Assembly (NCBI GenBank): GCA_001931905.2
Contig: MSJI02000461.1
Coordinates: 1 to 46,430 of the forward strand
Direction of reading: 5' to 3'
Length of the DNA stretch: 46,430 nucleotides
DNA from: Cladosporium sp. IMV 00045
Lineage: Eukaryota; Ascomycota; Dothideomycetes; Cladosporiales; Cladosporiaceae
Positions within the stretch are counted from its first letter, which is position 1. Each line of letters opens with the position of its first letter. The notes below the pieces were generated by a model that did not search any database, was not told the origin of the DNA, and was given only the letters and a program-made list of their open reading frames with translations. Shown piece by piece: positions 11,702 to 22,821 of the stretch. The position numbers and the translations under genes are program-made.

Positions 11702-12710
11702 GCTGCGTTCTGATCCTCACCAGGCAGGTCCCCGGTAGGATGTCGTTGGATGGTGTTCCTTCACCCACTGCTCCGCACAATAGCCTTCCAATCCCAGCGC
11801 TGACAAACTCGCGTCAGACACATAGACCAGTTCCGAGGGTTCCCAGGTGTTAAGGTTTTCCACTAGGCGGAGCGTAAGAGATTCTTGGACATGGGAATGT
11901 TGACAGTGGAGAGTCGGACAGGAAGCAGTGTCAAGGTGTCATTGTGGCCCTTCTCCAAATGCCCGACACCTCGCATTCGCTCCGGTGGTACGAGCACCGT
12001 CCAACAGCAATAGGCAGTGCAATAATGCAGTGAGAGAAGACCCTGGGCGAGTGCCCTCATTCGCTGCACGTCATCTTTGCTCAGCGACTGAGCGTTGTTT
12101 CTGTGGAGCTTGAGAACGGAGTCGGAAGCTCGCTCTCGCCGCTTCCGAGCGGCATTAACCTTCTAGACTTCGCTTGGAACTTTCTTGCACCGACAGAATG
12201 ATGACAGGATGGACGGTTGCAATGATGTCCGCTAGCTCAAAGTGTGCACGATGATTCAGCTCGCATATCGAAAGTCACGATCGATATATATTCCTATTCA
12301 AAATTTGTGGAAACGTCTTTCACAACACGAATCATGATCAACCCTAACCGCGGCTGGCAAAGTTGGACCTTTTACTTCAATAATGTGGCATTAGTGGTGC
12401 CTATAATGGAGCGATATGACATAGACGGGACGATCTTGAGAACACTACTGTGAAACATCGGAGGTATCGAAAACCATTGGAAACACACACAATCATGTCT
12501 TCATCTCGAGCAAAACTTCATTCATAATCGATAGACGATACATGGCCCAGCATTTCCTCTCGATCAGATAATCCAGCAAAATGTCACTCAACTCATCCAC
12601 ATCAATTCATCAACATACTCGGTAACAAGGAAGTAGCAAGGGAGGCAGGAATGGAGAGTAGCGTCAGTCTACGCAAAAGCAGTGGAGCGACGACCAGATG
12701 ATAACCCCTT
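11702..12710. other. Intergenic, upstream of the Zn2Cys6 gene
   Basis: About 1 kb that holds the promoter and leader of the Zn2Cys6 gene on the right side of its start, and the 3' flank of the Ser-rich gene. A 69-codon open frame at 12244-12453 (+) has no recognisable feature. I see no element I can name. Confidence 0.4.
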
Positions 12711-14497
12711 TCACATTCGGCGATAGGTCGAGGGATAGTAAGATGTGTCGAGCGTGGTAGTAGCGTCAGAAGTAGTGGTGGCCGTGGTGGAGGTAGAGGA
12801 GCAGCTCCATCTCCATCCCTCGGGGTAGTGATAGGAGTAGGAGCATGCCGTGCTACTGCTGGAAGAAGACGACGTCGTTGGGCTCACAGTGGATGAGGAA
12901 CTTGTTCAGAATCAGTAGAGCTGGTCGAGGATGAAGACGAGGTGGAGCTTGAAGGAGAAGAAGTTGAGTCGCTGCTTGAAGACGTGCTGGTGCTAGAGTC
13001 GCTTGACGAGGACGTCGAGGAGCTGGTCGAAGAAGCGCTCGTGCTTGAGCTATCTGTAGAAGACGAGGAAGATGAGGAGCTGCTCGAGGAAGTGCTCGAG
13101 CTCGAGCTCGAGCTGTCAGATGAAGATAAAATCGAACTGCTGCTCGACGACAGCGTGGAGCTGCTTGCGGAGGTGATCGCTGCTTGAGGACGTGGAAATC
13201 GTCGCAGACGACACAATACTGCTCGAGGAAGACGAGGCACTTGGCGGAAAGCACACGAGCTGAACGATCTCTGTGGCGTTCAGTTCCACCTGAGTAAGAA
13301 CAGAATACCTGAGACTATCGCAAGCGATGCGGCGAGCTTCGTCATTAGTGCCAGATTCCGCATAGACCAAGCCATACAGCGCAGATATGAGGCTAGCTCG
13401 AGCTTCCTCGACGCTGAAAGGTGCGAATATGTCATTTCCTGCAGCAGAGGCGCAACTGGGAAAACATGTCAGATCAATCACAAATGTCGAACAGGGAAGA
13501 CTTACAGCAAGATGTGAACGTATTCTCCATCATATCCCAATCTGTCAAAAGTATCAATCCAGAAATCGCCATTGTCGCAAATAGCGTTATCAGCAGTGGA
13601 TGCCATCAAAGTGGTGGCAAAGATGGCACTGTTCAGTAGTCCGATCCATTCATCGTATGTCTCGTTGAGACTGTCTTGTCGCTTGTACATGGGAACCGCG
13701 CTCGAGGTCGTTGTACAGGTCGTAGACGAAGACGAAGAAGACTCGGTGGGGTCGGTATAAGGAGACGAAGGTGCAGTGATCGATGCATAGTTTGGCGGCG
13801 TGAGCGGGTCAGACGAAGTGAGAGGATCAGTATAGCTTGAAGGAATAAGCGGCGATGTGGAATAGGTCCACGAGCTTAAAGACGTCGACGGGTCGGTGTA
13901 AGGTGGCGGAGGATATTGGCTGAGGCCAGGGTAGCTAGATGGGGACGAGCTCGAAGATGTAGAGCTGGCGGATGAGGAAGATGCCGATCGGCTGGTGTAT
14001 TCTGGAGGAGATGAAATGTATACATCTCCACATGCTGCATCGTAGATCGAGTCGACGGGCAAACCAAAATTGTACAAGGTTTGCAAATTGATGTTTGGGC
14101 AGATGAGCCTCAAAACCGGATCGGAAGTGCTGTCCTCAGCAATCCTCAAAGCAACTCTCGCATAGGACAGGTCCGCAATGACTTCGTCACTGCTGGTGTA
14201 GAACACACCTTCGCCCCCGAATTGGCCGCAGATGAGATCCCGGAGAAAGTAGACGTCGAGATTCTGTTCAGAGGCTTGGGTATAGTTGATTTGGTCGCAA
14301 GCCTCCGTGAAATTGCTATCAGCGTTCTCAACAGCTTGGACTGCAAAGACGGTGGTTCGAAGGCATTGTTCCAGTTTCGTAAGGTCTTTGGTGTCGCTGC
14401 GAGCGCATACTGGGATTGGTCGAGAAGGTTTCGCTACAGCCGATCCAAAGAGGATGGCAGAGCAAACGAATGTGAGAAGCCGAACGAGTGACGGCAT
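12711..14497 (-). CDS. Secreted Ser/Thr-rich protein with two tandem four-Cys domains
   Basis: Exon 1 is 14497-13506. A 50-nt intron follows (13505-13456, GTAAGT...CAG), and coding continues at 13455. Residues 1-22 form a signal peptide with an AVA cleavage site. Domain 1 has cysteines C67, C90, C133 and C156; domain 2 has C307, C332, C376 and C399. The spacings are x22/x24, x42/x43 and x22/x22, so the two are a duplication. They are joined by a Ser/Pro/Tyr/Thr linker. After C399 comes a long serine tract using mixed serine codons. It runs in one frame, shifts +1 near 13178, and returns to the original frame near 12902, ending in a Ser/Thr/Tyr tail with stop at 12711-12713. No good introns explain these two shifts. 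The composition suggests an O-glycosylated cell-wall or extracellular protein. Function is unknown and the 3' model is uncertain. Confidence 0.65.
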
Positions 14498-15563
14498 TGC
14501 TTTTTGTCAGTAGGAGTGATCGTTGGAGGATTGTGTTGGGCAAGCAGGAAACTCTTCGAGATGAGTTGTGAGAACAGATGAGACAAGTCAACGAGGCAGG
14601 TGCCTTTAAAACAATTCGCAATCATCAGCACCCTCCAAGTAGGTACGATCGAGCAGGTCTATCGTGGCTTGAGTGGTGTCACATTTGCAAGATGAACACA
14701 AACCTGAGCGCCCCTTCTGGGCGTAGCATCTCTGTTGTGACCGCTGTATTGATGCGATGCCAGATCGGAAAGGGTGCAAGTTTATCACAAGATTGGTGAA
14801 GTAGACGGTAGTCAGTAGCACATACGAGAGCGCCCTGTACCCTCGGTCTTTTGTGGAACATGTCAGTTCTGGCAATGATATAAGCCTTCAGTGGCACGAC
14901 GCAGGTACGAAAGTTGCCCGAGGCTTTCCTTGTCCTTTGTCGGGCAGCGAGATGCTACGCAGTGTCTCATATCGAGGCGTTGTCGGAGGAAGTCGAGAGC
15001 TCTTTGTGATGACAGCTCGAGCGTACTTTGAAGGGAAGGTGGCATAAGCTACTCCTGAAGGCGGCGCCTCATCATGGTTCGAGCATGCACGAGCTGGCAG
15101 CGGGAAGTCGACAGTCTAAAGGAGCGGACCCTGCCGCCGCATTCACTGTATGGAAGGTGGTGGACGTTCCAGCGTTGTATAAAGTTCATGAAGTATGTGT
15201 TCAGGGAAAGATGATGGTTTAAACTGGCGTGATGTCGTTGAGATGCGTGGCGAAGAACCGGTCGATGCTTAGGGCGGGCGGAACGACGCGGGCTGAAGAA
15301 CCGGCCGTAAACCCATGCACTTTCGCGAAGGACGTCTCTTGTCTGGATCTGGTGACCAACAATCACAATCAGCTGATTTTTTTTTTGTCTGTATCCTTAC
15401 CATAACATCACATAGGTGTACTTTTATCTTGTTCTTTCGTTGTCGCCTAACTGAGATTAAGTTTAACCGACACCCAACACTTGCGCAGAATTTCACAGAT
15501 CCGGAAGGCTGTCCGGTCAGGCCAAGTGATCTACTCCAAACAACATCCTAGCACCGGTTCAAG
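14498..15563. promoter_or_regulatory. Divergent intergenic region, Ser-rich protein / alpha-beta hydrolase
   Basis: About 1.07 kb between divergent starts, presumably both promoters. Open frames here are short and show no coding character. A T-run at about 15378-15386 lies upstream of the hydrolase. I see no further element. Confidence 0.4.
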
Positions 15564-16807
15564 ATGTCGTATGTATCTACCAGATCTGGCAAGCGATATG
15601 AGCCGTGCAACAGTTGGCTGATGGCGGATCCAGGGCGCTCACAGCAGCTGAGATCCAATCTCACCCCGAGTATCCTCATGTCTACTGGGATCTGAAGCCG
15701 ACCGAGAAAGACTCCATCGATGTCGCAAGTGGACGAGGAGGCCCCTTGAAGCTGGCCTATGAGATTCACGGCCATGGTCCTCGGAAGGTAATCGTAAGCC
15801 ACGCCATGAAGGGCCATCTCGTGCTTCAGACCGCACTTCAGCCCGCACCGCGAAAGCGAGACATTGCGGCGTCCGATATGGCTCACTGACATGAACATTT
15901 CACAGTGGATCATGGGCTTGGGCGGTTTCATGAAAACATGGCAGCGCCAGACGAAGGATTTTGGCCATACCGAAGCCGACAAGTATAGCTCACTCGTCGT
16001 TGACAACAGAGGCATGGGAGAAAGTGGCAAGCCTCTCCTGAGATACACCACATCAGAAATGGCCAAGGACCTCATCGAGCTCCTAGACCACATCGGCTGG
16101 ACGGAGGATCGCAGCGTCCACGTCGTCGGTATCTCCATGGGAGGCATGATCGCACAAGAGCTCGTATGTCTCATCCCCGTCCTGAACCTGTATGGCGACC
16201 ACTGACAGCCCTCGTCCACCAGGGCATGCTCATCCCCCAGCGCATATGCAGCCTCAACCTCATTTCCACAGCGCCGCGCATCGTTCGCACAAAGCCGTAC
16301 CTGGAAAACATCCGCAACCGCATCAACCTCATGATACCCAAGCCGCTCGACGAGCAAATCGCCAGAGTCAAGAACGACTGCTACTCCGCCGCCTGGTTGG
16401 CCAGGCCCGATGAGACGGAGCCCACCGTGCAGTCGTTCCCTACCAACGGGGATCGCTTCGCTGCGGGTGAAATCAGCAAGCGTTCTTCCCCTGGTGCTTT
16501 CACGCGACAAGGCTTCTTGTGCCAGCTGGCCGCCGCCGGGTTTCATCACAAGAGCGCCGCACAGCTGAAGCAGCTTGGCGACTCTGTCGGTCGTGACCGC
16601 ATCCTCGTATTCCACGGTACGGCTGATCATATGGTTGAGTTCGTTCACGGAGAGATGTTGCTCAGCGAACTCGGTGGCGAGGAGGGCGGCGTGACGAAGG
16701 TCTTCCTCGAGGGAATGGGCCACGTCGCTCCTGTTGAAATCAGAAAAGAGTTCAATGAACTAATCCAAGACCGCATCGAGAAGACGGAGAGCATGAACAG
16801 TTCATGA
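15564..16807 (+). CDS. Alpha/beta hydrolase fold protein
   Basis: Four exons: 15564-15568 (only ATGTC), 15634-15793, 15906-16163 and 16223-16807. The introns are 65, 112 and 59 nt, with donors GTATGT, GTAAGC and GTATGT. The spliced protein has 335 residues. The oxyanion segment is GLGGF (59-63). The nucleophile elbow is GISMGG with Ser132, the acid is Asp276 in HGTADH, and His308 is in GMGHVAP. A DNRGMGESGKP strand-loop at about 88-98 is typical of this fold. The family includes esterases, lipases and epoxide-hydrolase-like enzymes; the substrate is unknown. The first and third introns skip a nearer AG because only the chosen acceptors keep the conserved frame. The 5-nt first exon is the weakest part, since the second exon has no other plausible ATG. 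It is convergent with the ankyrin gene. Confidence 0.8.
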
Positions 16808-16838
16808 TTTTGGCACGAAACTTGTACATAGAATTTGA

Positions 16839-16862
16839 TATAGACCTATAGACCTATAGACC
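16839..16862. repeat. Three tandem copies of an 8-bp unit
   Basis: Three exact copies of TATAGACC, 31 bases after the hydrolase stop, in the 120-bp convergent gap before the ankyrin gene. This is a small tandem repeat in 3' UTR sequence with no known role. Confidence 0.9.
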
Positions 16863-16927
16863 CCTCGATATCCCAGGGTATCCCGATTTACGAAACCAAA
16901 CGCCGTGTACACAACGAAAAGATTGGT

Positions 16928-18640
16928 TCAGTCGGTCGACCACGTTTGAATGGTCCTTGCAACTCTCGCATGCCTCTTGGCCTTTGCCATTTCAGCAGCT
17001 GTGCCTTCCATGCCATCCCAGATAGCGACAATGTCACTCTTCACTCCATTCTCCAGCAGCAGTCTTACAGCGGACAAATGGCCTCGGTTGGCCGCAAGAT
17101 GCAGTGGCGTTGCGCCTTCCTCCGCAGCCGCGTCCAACGGCGCACCGAAGTTCAGCAAGATACCCAGCGCCTCGACGTGCCCCTTGTGCGCTGCCCAGTG
17201 AACAGGGGTCAAGCCCTGCGCCTGCTGCGCATCTACGACGGCGCCCGCCTGCAACAGCATCCTCACGGAGGACTTGGATCCGGAGGCGGCGGCATAGTGC
17301 AAAGCAGTGTTTTGGTCATCGTCTCTGGCGTCGACCTGCGCTCCCCGCTCGAGCAAGAGCTCACACATGGCGCTCTGACCCGTAACGGCCGCTTGGTGAA
17401 GAGGCATCAGCCCACTTCCAGAGCGAAGGCTCACACGCGCCCCATGCTTGAGCAGTAGACGGGCGGCGTCGATATGGCTGGCACTGATCGCGCACCATAA
17501 CGGGCTATAGCCGTCTCGACCGCTCAGCCAATCCACGTCGGCACCATGCGACAGCAGCGAAGAGAGCGCCTCGACGTTGCCTGCCCATGCGGCGAGATGA
17601 AGCGGCGTGTCGCCATGCGTATCTTCAGCGCTCATGTCTGCGCCGTGTCGCAGCAGTATCGACAGGCAGGCGCAGAAGTTCAGGTGAGCAGCTTGGTGCA
17701 GCGGCGTTCGTTGGAGTTCTCCGTACGCCTCGTTCGCGGTGAGCCCGGCTACCAGTAGGTCAGATAGGATCTGGATGTCATCATCTGTCACTGCTTGGTA
17801 GAGCGCTTCCCCGTTGACATCCCCGATGCCGTTCTCGACCTGTGGCTGCGAGCTCGACTCTTCTGGCACGTCTTTCTTTTCCTTGGCCTTCTCTGCGAGT
17901 ACTATAGTACTGGAGTCTGACGGAGGGCTGTATTCAGGAGGCGGCTCCATCCAGTCTTTGCTTTCAGTTCCAGGAGTCATACCAGTGGGAATGGGCCCGA
18001 GCATTTCCGCGTCAGAAACTTTAAGAAAGTCGTCTTTGCCATTGTCTGTAGGGGGAGTCGGCGGAAGGCCAGGCGTATTGAGGGTGCTGAGCAGAAAATC
18101 CAGAGCAGGGCGTTGTGCTTTCAATTGCTCCAATGCATTCTCCCTCACGCTTGAGGTGTCTGATGCTGACTCTTGCGCTTGAGAACCAGAAAGTAGCCTT
18201 ATGGTGGCATCTAGAGAGCTTGCAGACGCCGTGAAACAGGCACCAGGGCCGGTACCTGGGGCTATCGCTCCTATGTTGTTGCATACCGCCGCCTGTATTT
18301 GGCACAAGGTTGCGGTGATGGGAGACAGCTCGCTCAAAAGAGCTGTCACAACGTAGTCGGTGCCGCTTTTTCGAAGTCGATCCGAGAGTTTTGCAGTGGA
18401 ACTAATGAGGTCTGACAGAACAGTCAGAGGCGAGACCGGCTCGCCATTGCTGCTGCTCGACGCGTCTGCATATAGACTGGCGACGGCGACCCTTCTCTTG
18501 TTCCTCGGGCGAACAGGTGCTTCAGTCTTCTTTTGTGCAGGGGTCCCTTTCCATACGCTGGAGACCGCGAAGAATGAGAATGCGACACATGCTACTGTGA
18601 AGCACGTGGAAGGAGAGAAGATGGAATGCTGTGCGTCCAT
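16928..18640 (-). CDS. Ankyrin-repeat protein with N-terminal hydrophobic segment
   Basis: 570 residues, single exon, ATG at 18638-18640. A hydrophobic stretch at about 12-30 (TVACVAFSFFAVSSVW) followed by a basic RPRNKRR looks like a signal anchor. Residues about 70-155 are helical and resemble the N-terminal helical domains that precede effector or repeat domains in fungal proteins, but I cannot assign a family. A Pro/Ser/Glu-rich linker follows. The C-terminal 290 residues hold about seven clear ankyrin repeats, each with a TPLHxAA-like core, plus one degenerate first repeat. Ankyrin stacks bind other proteins, so a scaffold or adaptor role is likely. The partner is unknown. Confidence 0.85.
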   Translation of the reverse strand: MDAQHSIFSPSTCFTVACVAFSFFAVSSVWKGTPAQKKTEAPVRPRNKRRVAVASLYADASSSSNGEPVSPLTVLSDLISSTAKLSDRLRKSGTDYVVTALLSELSPITATLCQIQAAVCNNIGAIAPGTGPGACFTASASSLDATIRLLSGSQAQESASDTSSVRENALEQLKAQRPALDFLLSTLNTPGLPPTPPTDNGKDDFLKVSDAEMLGPIPTGMTPGTESKDWMEPPPEYSPPSDSSTIVLAEKAKEKKDVPEESSSQPQVENGIGDVNGEALYQAVTDDDIQILSDLLVAGLTANEAYGELQRTPLHQAAHLNFCACLSILLRHGADMSAEDTHGDTPLHLAAWAGNVEALSSLLSHGADVDWLSGRDGYSPLWCAISASHIDAARLLLKHGARVSLRSGSGLMPLHQAAVTGQSAMCELLLERGAQVDARDDDQNTALHYAAASGSKSSVRMLLQAGAVVDAQQAQGLTPVHWAAHKGHVEALGILLNFGAPLDAAAEEGATPLHLAANRGHLSAVRLLLENGVKSDIVAIWDGMEGTAAEMAKAKRHARVARTIQTWSTD

Positions 18641-19404
18641 GCTTAAAAGGCGGATCCTCGGCCGCCTTCAAGAGAAGGCCGCATGCGAGTATCCGTTGAT
18701 GATTATCCAGCAATTAGCTGCAGGGGTTGCAAATGTAATGAATATTTCGTGTATGATATACAAGCGCTCCTATTGTATGGGGCTATGCCTGCTGAAGTGT
18801 TTCACGCCGCTTGTTTACGTTCGCAATTTGTTGATCCTTCGCGTTGCTGGGGACGTGAAGTCAACAGTCGGTGGAGAAAGTCCTGGCATCCCTGTGAGCG
18901 AACAACGGCTCTCATCATGTTGTCTTCTCTTAACATCTATTACCATGATATATTCTTGATCTGTTCAAGGTATCGTTGCTCCAACCAGCTGAACCACTGT
19001 CAATATGCGGTTTGATTGACTTCAGTGACTACGCGAGGATTTTCCTGAACCCATCTCGTTGGTGGGTCTAATGGCGCTTCCGGAGACGGAATGTGTGTTC
19101 TCTTAGTTTTGTGTGGTGAAAATTGACGGTTTGCTCTTACCGTGAAGGACCAATCGAACGTCTTGTTAAGGAAGGCAAAATGCTTCGTCGTTGATTACCT
19201 ACAAACGTGTGTTGATGTGGACTGAACATGGCAGTAGCCTCTTTGACCAGATGTCCTTGCAGAAGAGCGGTCCTAGTCCGATCAAAAACCTTCAGATAAC
19301 ACCCCCAACATACAACATAGTACTATTGCGATCGCGTATCAATACATTTTCCACCAACAGACGCAACAACGTCTCCTCAAAAAGTGCCATGCACAACCAC
19401 CTAC
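18641..19404. promoter_or_regulatory. Divergent intergenic region, ankyrin / acetolactate-decarboxylase-like
   Basis: About 760 bp between divergent starts, so both promoters should lie here. It is more AT-rich than the flanking genes. No motif or small gene is recognisable. Confidence 0.4.
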
Positions 19405-20098
19405 ATGCCGTCCACTGGCCGTTCGATCCCAAGTGCGTTCACCAAACAAGCCGCCGACGATCATCAACTAACACTAAACCAAACCACCAGACTGCCTCTA
19501 CCAATTCTCCATCCACTCCGCCTACCTCTTGGGCGCCAGAGCCGACGGCCTACCAGTCTCATTCCTAAACTCCTACGGCGACTACGCCTTCTGCATCTTC
19601 CCCGACAGCACGCCCCTGCTGCTCAAAGACTCCAGACCCTACCACTTCGCCACGGACAACAAAGCCTCCACACCCCACGCCAACGCCCAACTCGCCTTCG
19701 CCATGATCTGCGCTTTCGCACCAGAGAACCGCGTAGACAACGGCGGCGGCGACACGATGGCCAACCTGCGCGAGACTTTCGCCAAGGGCAAATACGACTG
19801 CGACGGACGCAACAATCCGCTCCCGTTCTGCGTGCGCGGCGCTTTCAGCAGTGTTACGACTAAGTATGGCGAGTTGAAGAATGTGCAGGGGATGATTTTC
19901 GGCTTTGCGCTGCCCAAATGGATGGAGAGTCTCAGTGGGCCAGGGGTGAGGTGCTGTTTCCTCAGCGGATGTCATCGGTACGGAGGGGAGGTGGTGGATT
20001 TCAAAAGTATCTCGGGGACATTTGTGGAATGGGCGATCAGTGAGAACTGCCACATCGGGCTTCCGCGAGACGAGAAGTTCGAGACGATGGAGTTGTGA
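19405..20098 (+). CDS. Alpha-acetolactate decarboxylase-like protein, metal site not conserved
   Basis: Exon 1 is 19405-19432 and exon 2 is 19491-20098. The 58-nt intron (GTGCGT...CCAG) has a perfect CTAAC branch site. The protein has 211 residues. Landmarks of acetolactate decarboxylase (which converts acetolactate to acetoin) are present in order: LYQFSIHSAYLLGARADG (12-29), YGDYAFCIF (38-46), CVRGAFSSVTTK (123-134), VQGMIFGFALPKWM (141-154) and GGEVVDFKS near 174-182. The bacterial enzyme binds zinc through HxH and a third His 11 residues later. Here those positions are Arg163, Cys165 and Glu176. The conserved Glu after the first barrel strands also appears replaced, by Leu. The fold is probably kept, but the known chemistry is doubtful. 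Starting at 19390 instead would break the frame of the conserved N-terminus. Confidence 0.72.
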
Positions 20099-20391
20099 TT
20101 GTGATCTTGCTTGCGGGTTTGACGGGTCTATCGGTCTCGTTCAAGTCTGCAAGTAGAAGCAAATCATCGGTTCAAACACGTTGTGGGGTTTGGAGTAGTC
20201 TGTAGGAAGAGGTTGTTGAATTTAATTATTTGTGAAGTGGTACATACGAAACGCCCAGTCTCCGGCGTATTGTTTTGGGGTATCATAGCTTCTGTAAGCA
20301 AAAATCGGCCGTGGGTACCGTAAAAAGATATAGTAATGAGTGAATGGGACAAATCGTGCGCTCTTGCCGCCAAAAATGATATGTCCAATAA

Positions 20392-22821
20392 TCATGTTTC
20401 ATCAAGCGCACTGCTCAACTCTTCTTGGTCAAGCTTCTTCACCACAGGTGCGTGGTGTATTCTTATTTCGGGCCCAAGTCCGAGGATAGGACCACTCTGG
20501 TTGATCCCGGGACTCCGGAATACTGGCGCTTTAGGCGTGGCAGGTGAGTCTTCCTTAGCCCTATCGCTCCCAGACTTGATGCTTGCTGATTTGGTGCTCG
20601 AGTTGGACTCTGGGATGGGTGGACCAGGGGTTGCTCCCCACCGACCAAATATCCAACCACTGGCTTTTCTGGTGAGGGTCGGTTTGGAGGGCGCAGCAGT
20701 AGCAACGTGCTGGTCAGCTGCTACTCCACGCAACATGCTGTGACTATTGCTTTCAGTGCGAGTCGCCATGGCAGGTCGTGCAGCGTGGGCCTGAGCGCCG
20801 CTCACCACGGTACCAGAGCTGATACCGCCTTTTGTTAGGAGTGCGTGCTTAGGTCGGGATTGATATGTGTGAATGTCCATTCCTGAGATTGATAAGAGCG
20901 ACTCATGTGATGCTGCTCGCCGCAGTGGCGCTTGATAGATGGTCGCATTGTGCACATCGAAATGTGGCTCCTGTCCAGATGTCGCATCATTCGAGGTGTT
21001 CTCGGGCGCTGGAGGAACTTCTTGATCCCAGTCGCTGTCTGTCTCCTCCGCGATAGCATTGTGGTTGCTCGGACGCGGTCTGAGTGGTGGCAATTCTTCG
21101 ATGCTAGTGTCCATTATTGAGTCAAGAGCTGGAAGACTATGACCCGGATTGAACCCCTTGCGCTGAACAGCCGGCGCGCTGGTCGTACGATAACCCGCTA
21201 CAGATGGGCGTTTACTATGCGCTGGTGCAAGCATGGGCGAGCCGGGTTCCTCAGTATCGGGTGTTGTCGGTCTTGACGAGTCCTCCTGGCCGCCATCGCT
21301 GAATGCGCGGTCAAAGATTGAGGACGTACGATTAACCGTAGATTGCGGTGAGGCTGGTCCTGATGAGCCGTATTGACTGTGATAGGTCTGATTCGACTGG
21401 TATGACCAGCGGTGATTCTGAGGCGACGAGCTCGGCACACTGACCGCGGTCTGTTGGAGGATGGTCGCCATTGACGAGGGTGTGTTATAACTAACAGACG
21501 ACCGAGGCGTGCTTCTTCCGGATGCGGGAGGTGTATGGTAATTGGGTGTTAGCGCACCATATCGCTTCTTCTTTGGCCGGCGCAGGTTGCGAACGCCGCC
21601 GGCAGCTGACGGCGTGGAGGGCGCATGGTAGTGATGATGTACATGCAGCTCCTGAGATGTAGCTTTGTTGATTTCATCGTGAAGACTCGTCTTCCTGTCC
21701 CCCAGTGGCGGCCGAGTATCTTCTTCATCTAAGGGTTGATGAACGACCAGCTGCTGTCTCAGAGTTTCCACTTCTTCGTTTGAATTCTGAAGCATTTCTC
21801 GCAACTCCACAATGCCCATTTGCAGATTTGCGTTGTCCTGGAGAATGTCCTTGACAAAGTGCGACACGACGTTGTTACCAGCACTCTCCCGACCAGGCGC
21901 TTTCGAAGCAGCGGCGCCTTTCAATCTGCCGGCGGCCGATGTGAGTTCCTTTTCGACAGCGCGTCGCCTCTCCATTCGTCCTACAACTTCAATATGACGC
22001 TCCCTCTCCTCCTGTGCTTCTTGCTCGATGCGCTCCAATTGGCCCTGCATGTCGGCAAGTAGGCGCTCTGAATTCTGCCATTTCCGAATTGCATGTTTCT
22101 CCGCTTGATCTTTTGCATCCAGATTGCTTTGAAAGTTCTCATGCTCCCGCTCGAAGTCTGCCAACTGTTGTTCCAGACGCTCAGTCTTAGAGGCGAGATG
22201 CGACAGTCTTTGCATCTCTTGCTGCGCGGACTGCAATGTGGCTTGGAGACCAGTCACTCGGTTGTCCGACTCGGATACTGCATTGTTGACGGACTCGAGT
22301 TGATCCAGCAGAGCGCGATTATCCTTGACCAGATCCTCGTTCGTCTTTTGCAATTGACTCTTGTCGCTTTCCAGCTCTTGTATGCGTGCCATCATGTCCA
22401 CTCTCTCCTTCTCAGCATCTGCCATGTACGCTTCATGTCGAACGAGCAGCGCCTGCAACGAGAATTCCATTAGCGACGAGTTCCTCGACGGCTTCTCGAC
22501 CGCAAACGGCGGCATGGTGCTACACATCACGGCGGCTTCGAACGGACGTCCGCAGCAAGCACGACGTGGACCTGCATAGCGCGATCACACTCAATACAAA
22601 CGACGGGAAACAGAAAGGCTTGGAGAGCTACATACCTGGCCTAGCTTGGCCGCGTTCCGCACGTCTCGCTGTAAGTCATCCAGCGAGTCCTGGTTCTGCT
22701 TCAGGTATGCGCAGTCGGGGTTGCCGCAGCAGCAGGCTGATTGGTAGTGGTCTGGAATGCTGGCGCTATCCGCTTCTTGTCCGTAAGAAGAGAGGAATGA
22801 CTGCAAGGCTTCGTCTGCCAT
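20392..22821 (-). CDS. Conserved fungal coiled-coil protein of unknown function
   Basis: Exons 22821-22636 and 22452-20392 are joined across a 183-nt intron (GTATGT...GCAG, phase 0), giving 748 residues. The N-terminus has a short Cys cluster (CCCGNPDC at about 30-37). A long heptad-rich coiled coil rich in Gln, Glu and Leu covers about 45-300. It includes a highly regular QEERERHIEVVGRMERRRA helix and a conserved NNVVSHFVKDILQDNANLQM block. The remainder is disordered and Ser/Pro-rich, with a His-rich spot (HVHHHYH), a basic RRPKKKR patch that could be a nuclear signal, and many SP/TP sites for proline-directed kinases. A cytoskeletal or scaffold role would fit, but I recognise no named family. 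Confidence 0.8.

Noticed and set aside
12853..13254. Alternative Ala/Arg/Leu-rich frame across the serine tract
   Set aside because: It is the out-of-phase reading of a serine tract. The serine frame uses varied codons, which indicates selection on protein, and the other frame does not.
15548..16723. 391-codon open frame on the minus strand
   Set aside because: It lies antisense over the alpha/beta hydrolase exons and introns, has no domain character, and the plus strand carries the conserved catalytic motifs.
16839..16862. Possible CRISPR-like or centromere-like repeat
   Set aside because: Only three 8-bp units without spacers; a plain short tandem repeat in a eukaryotic 3' flank.
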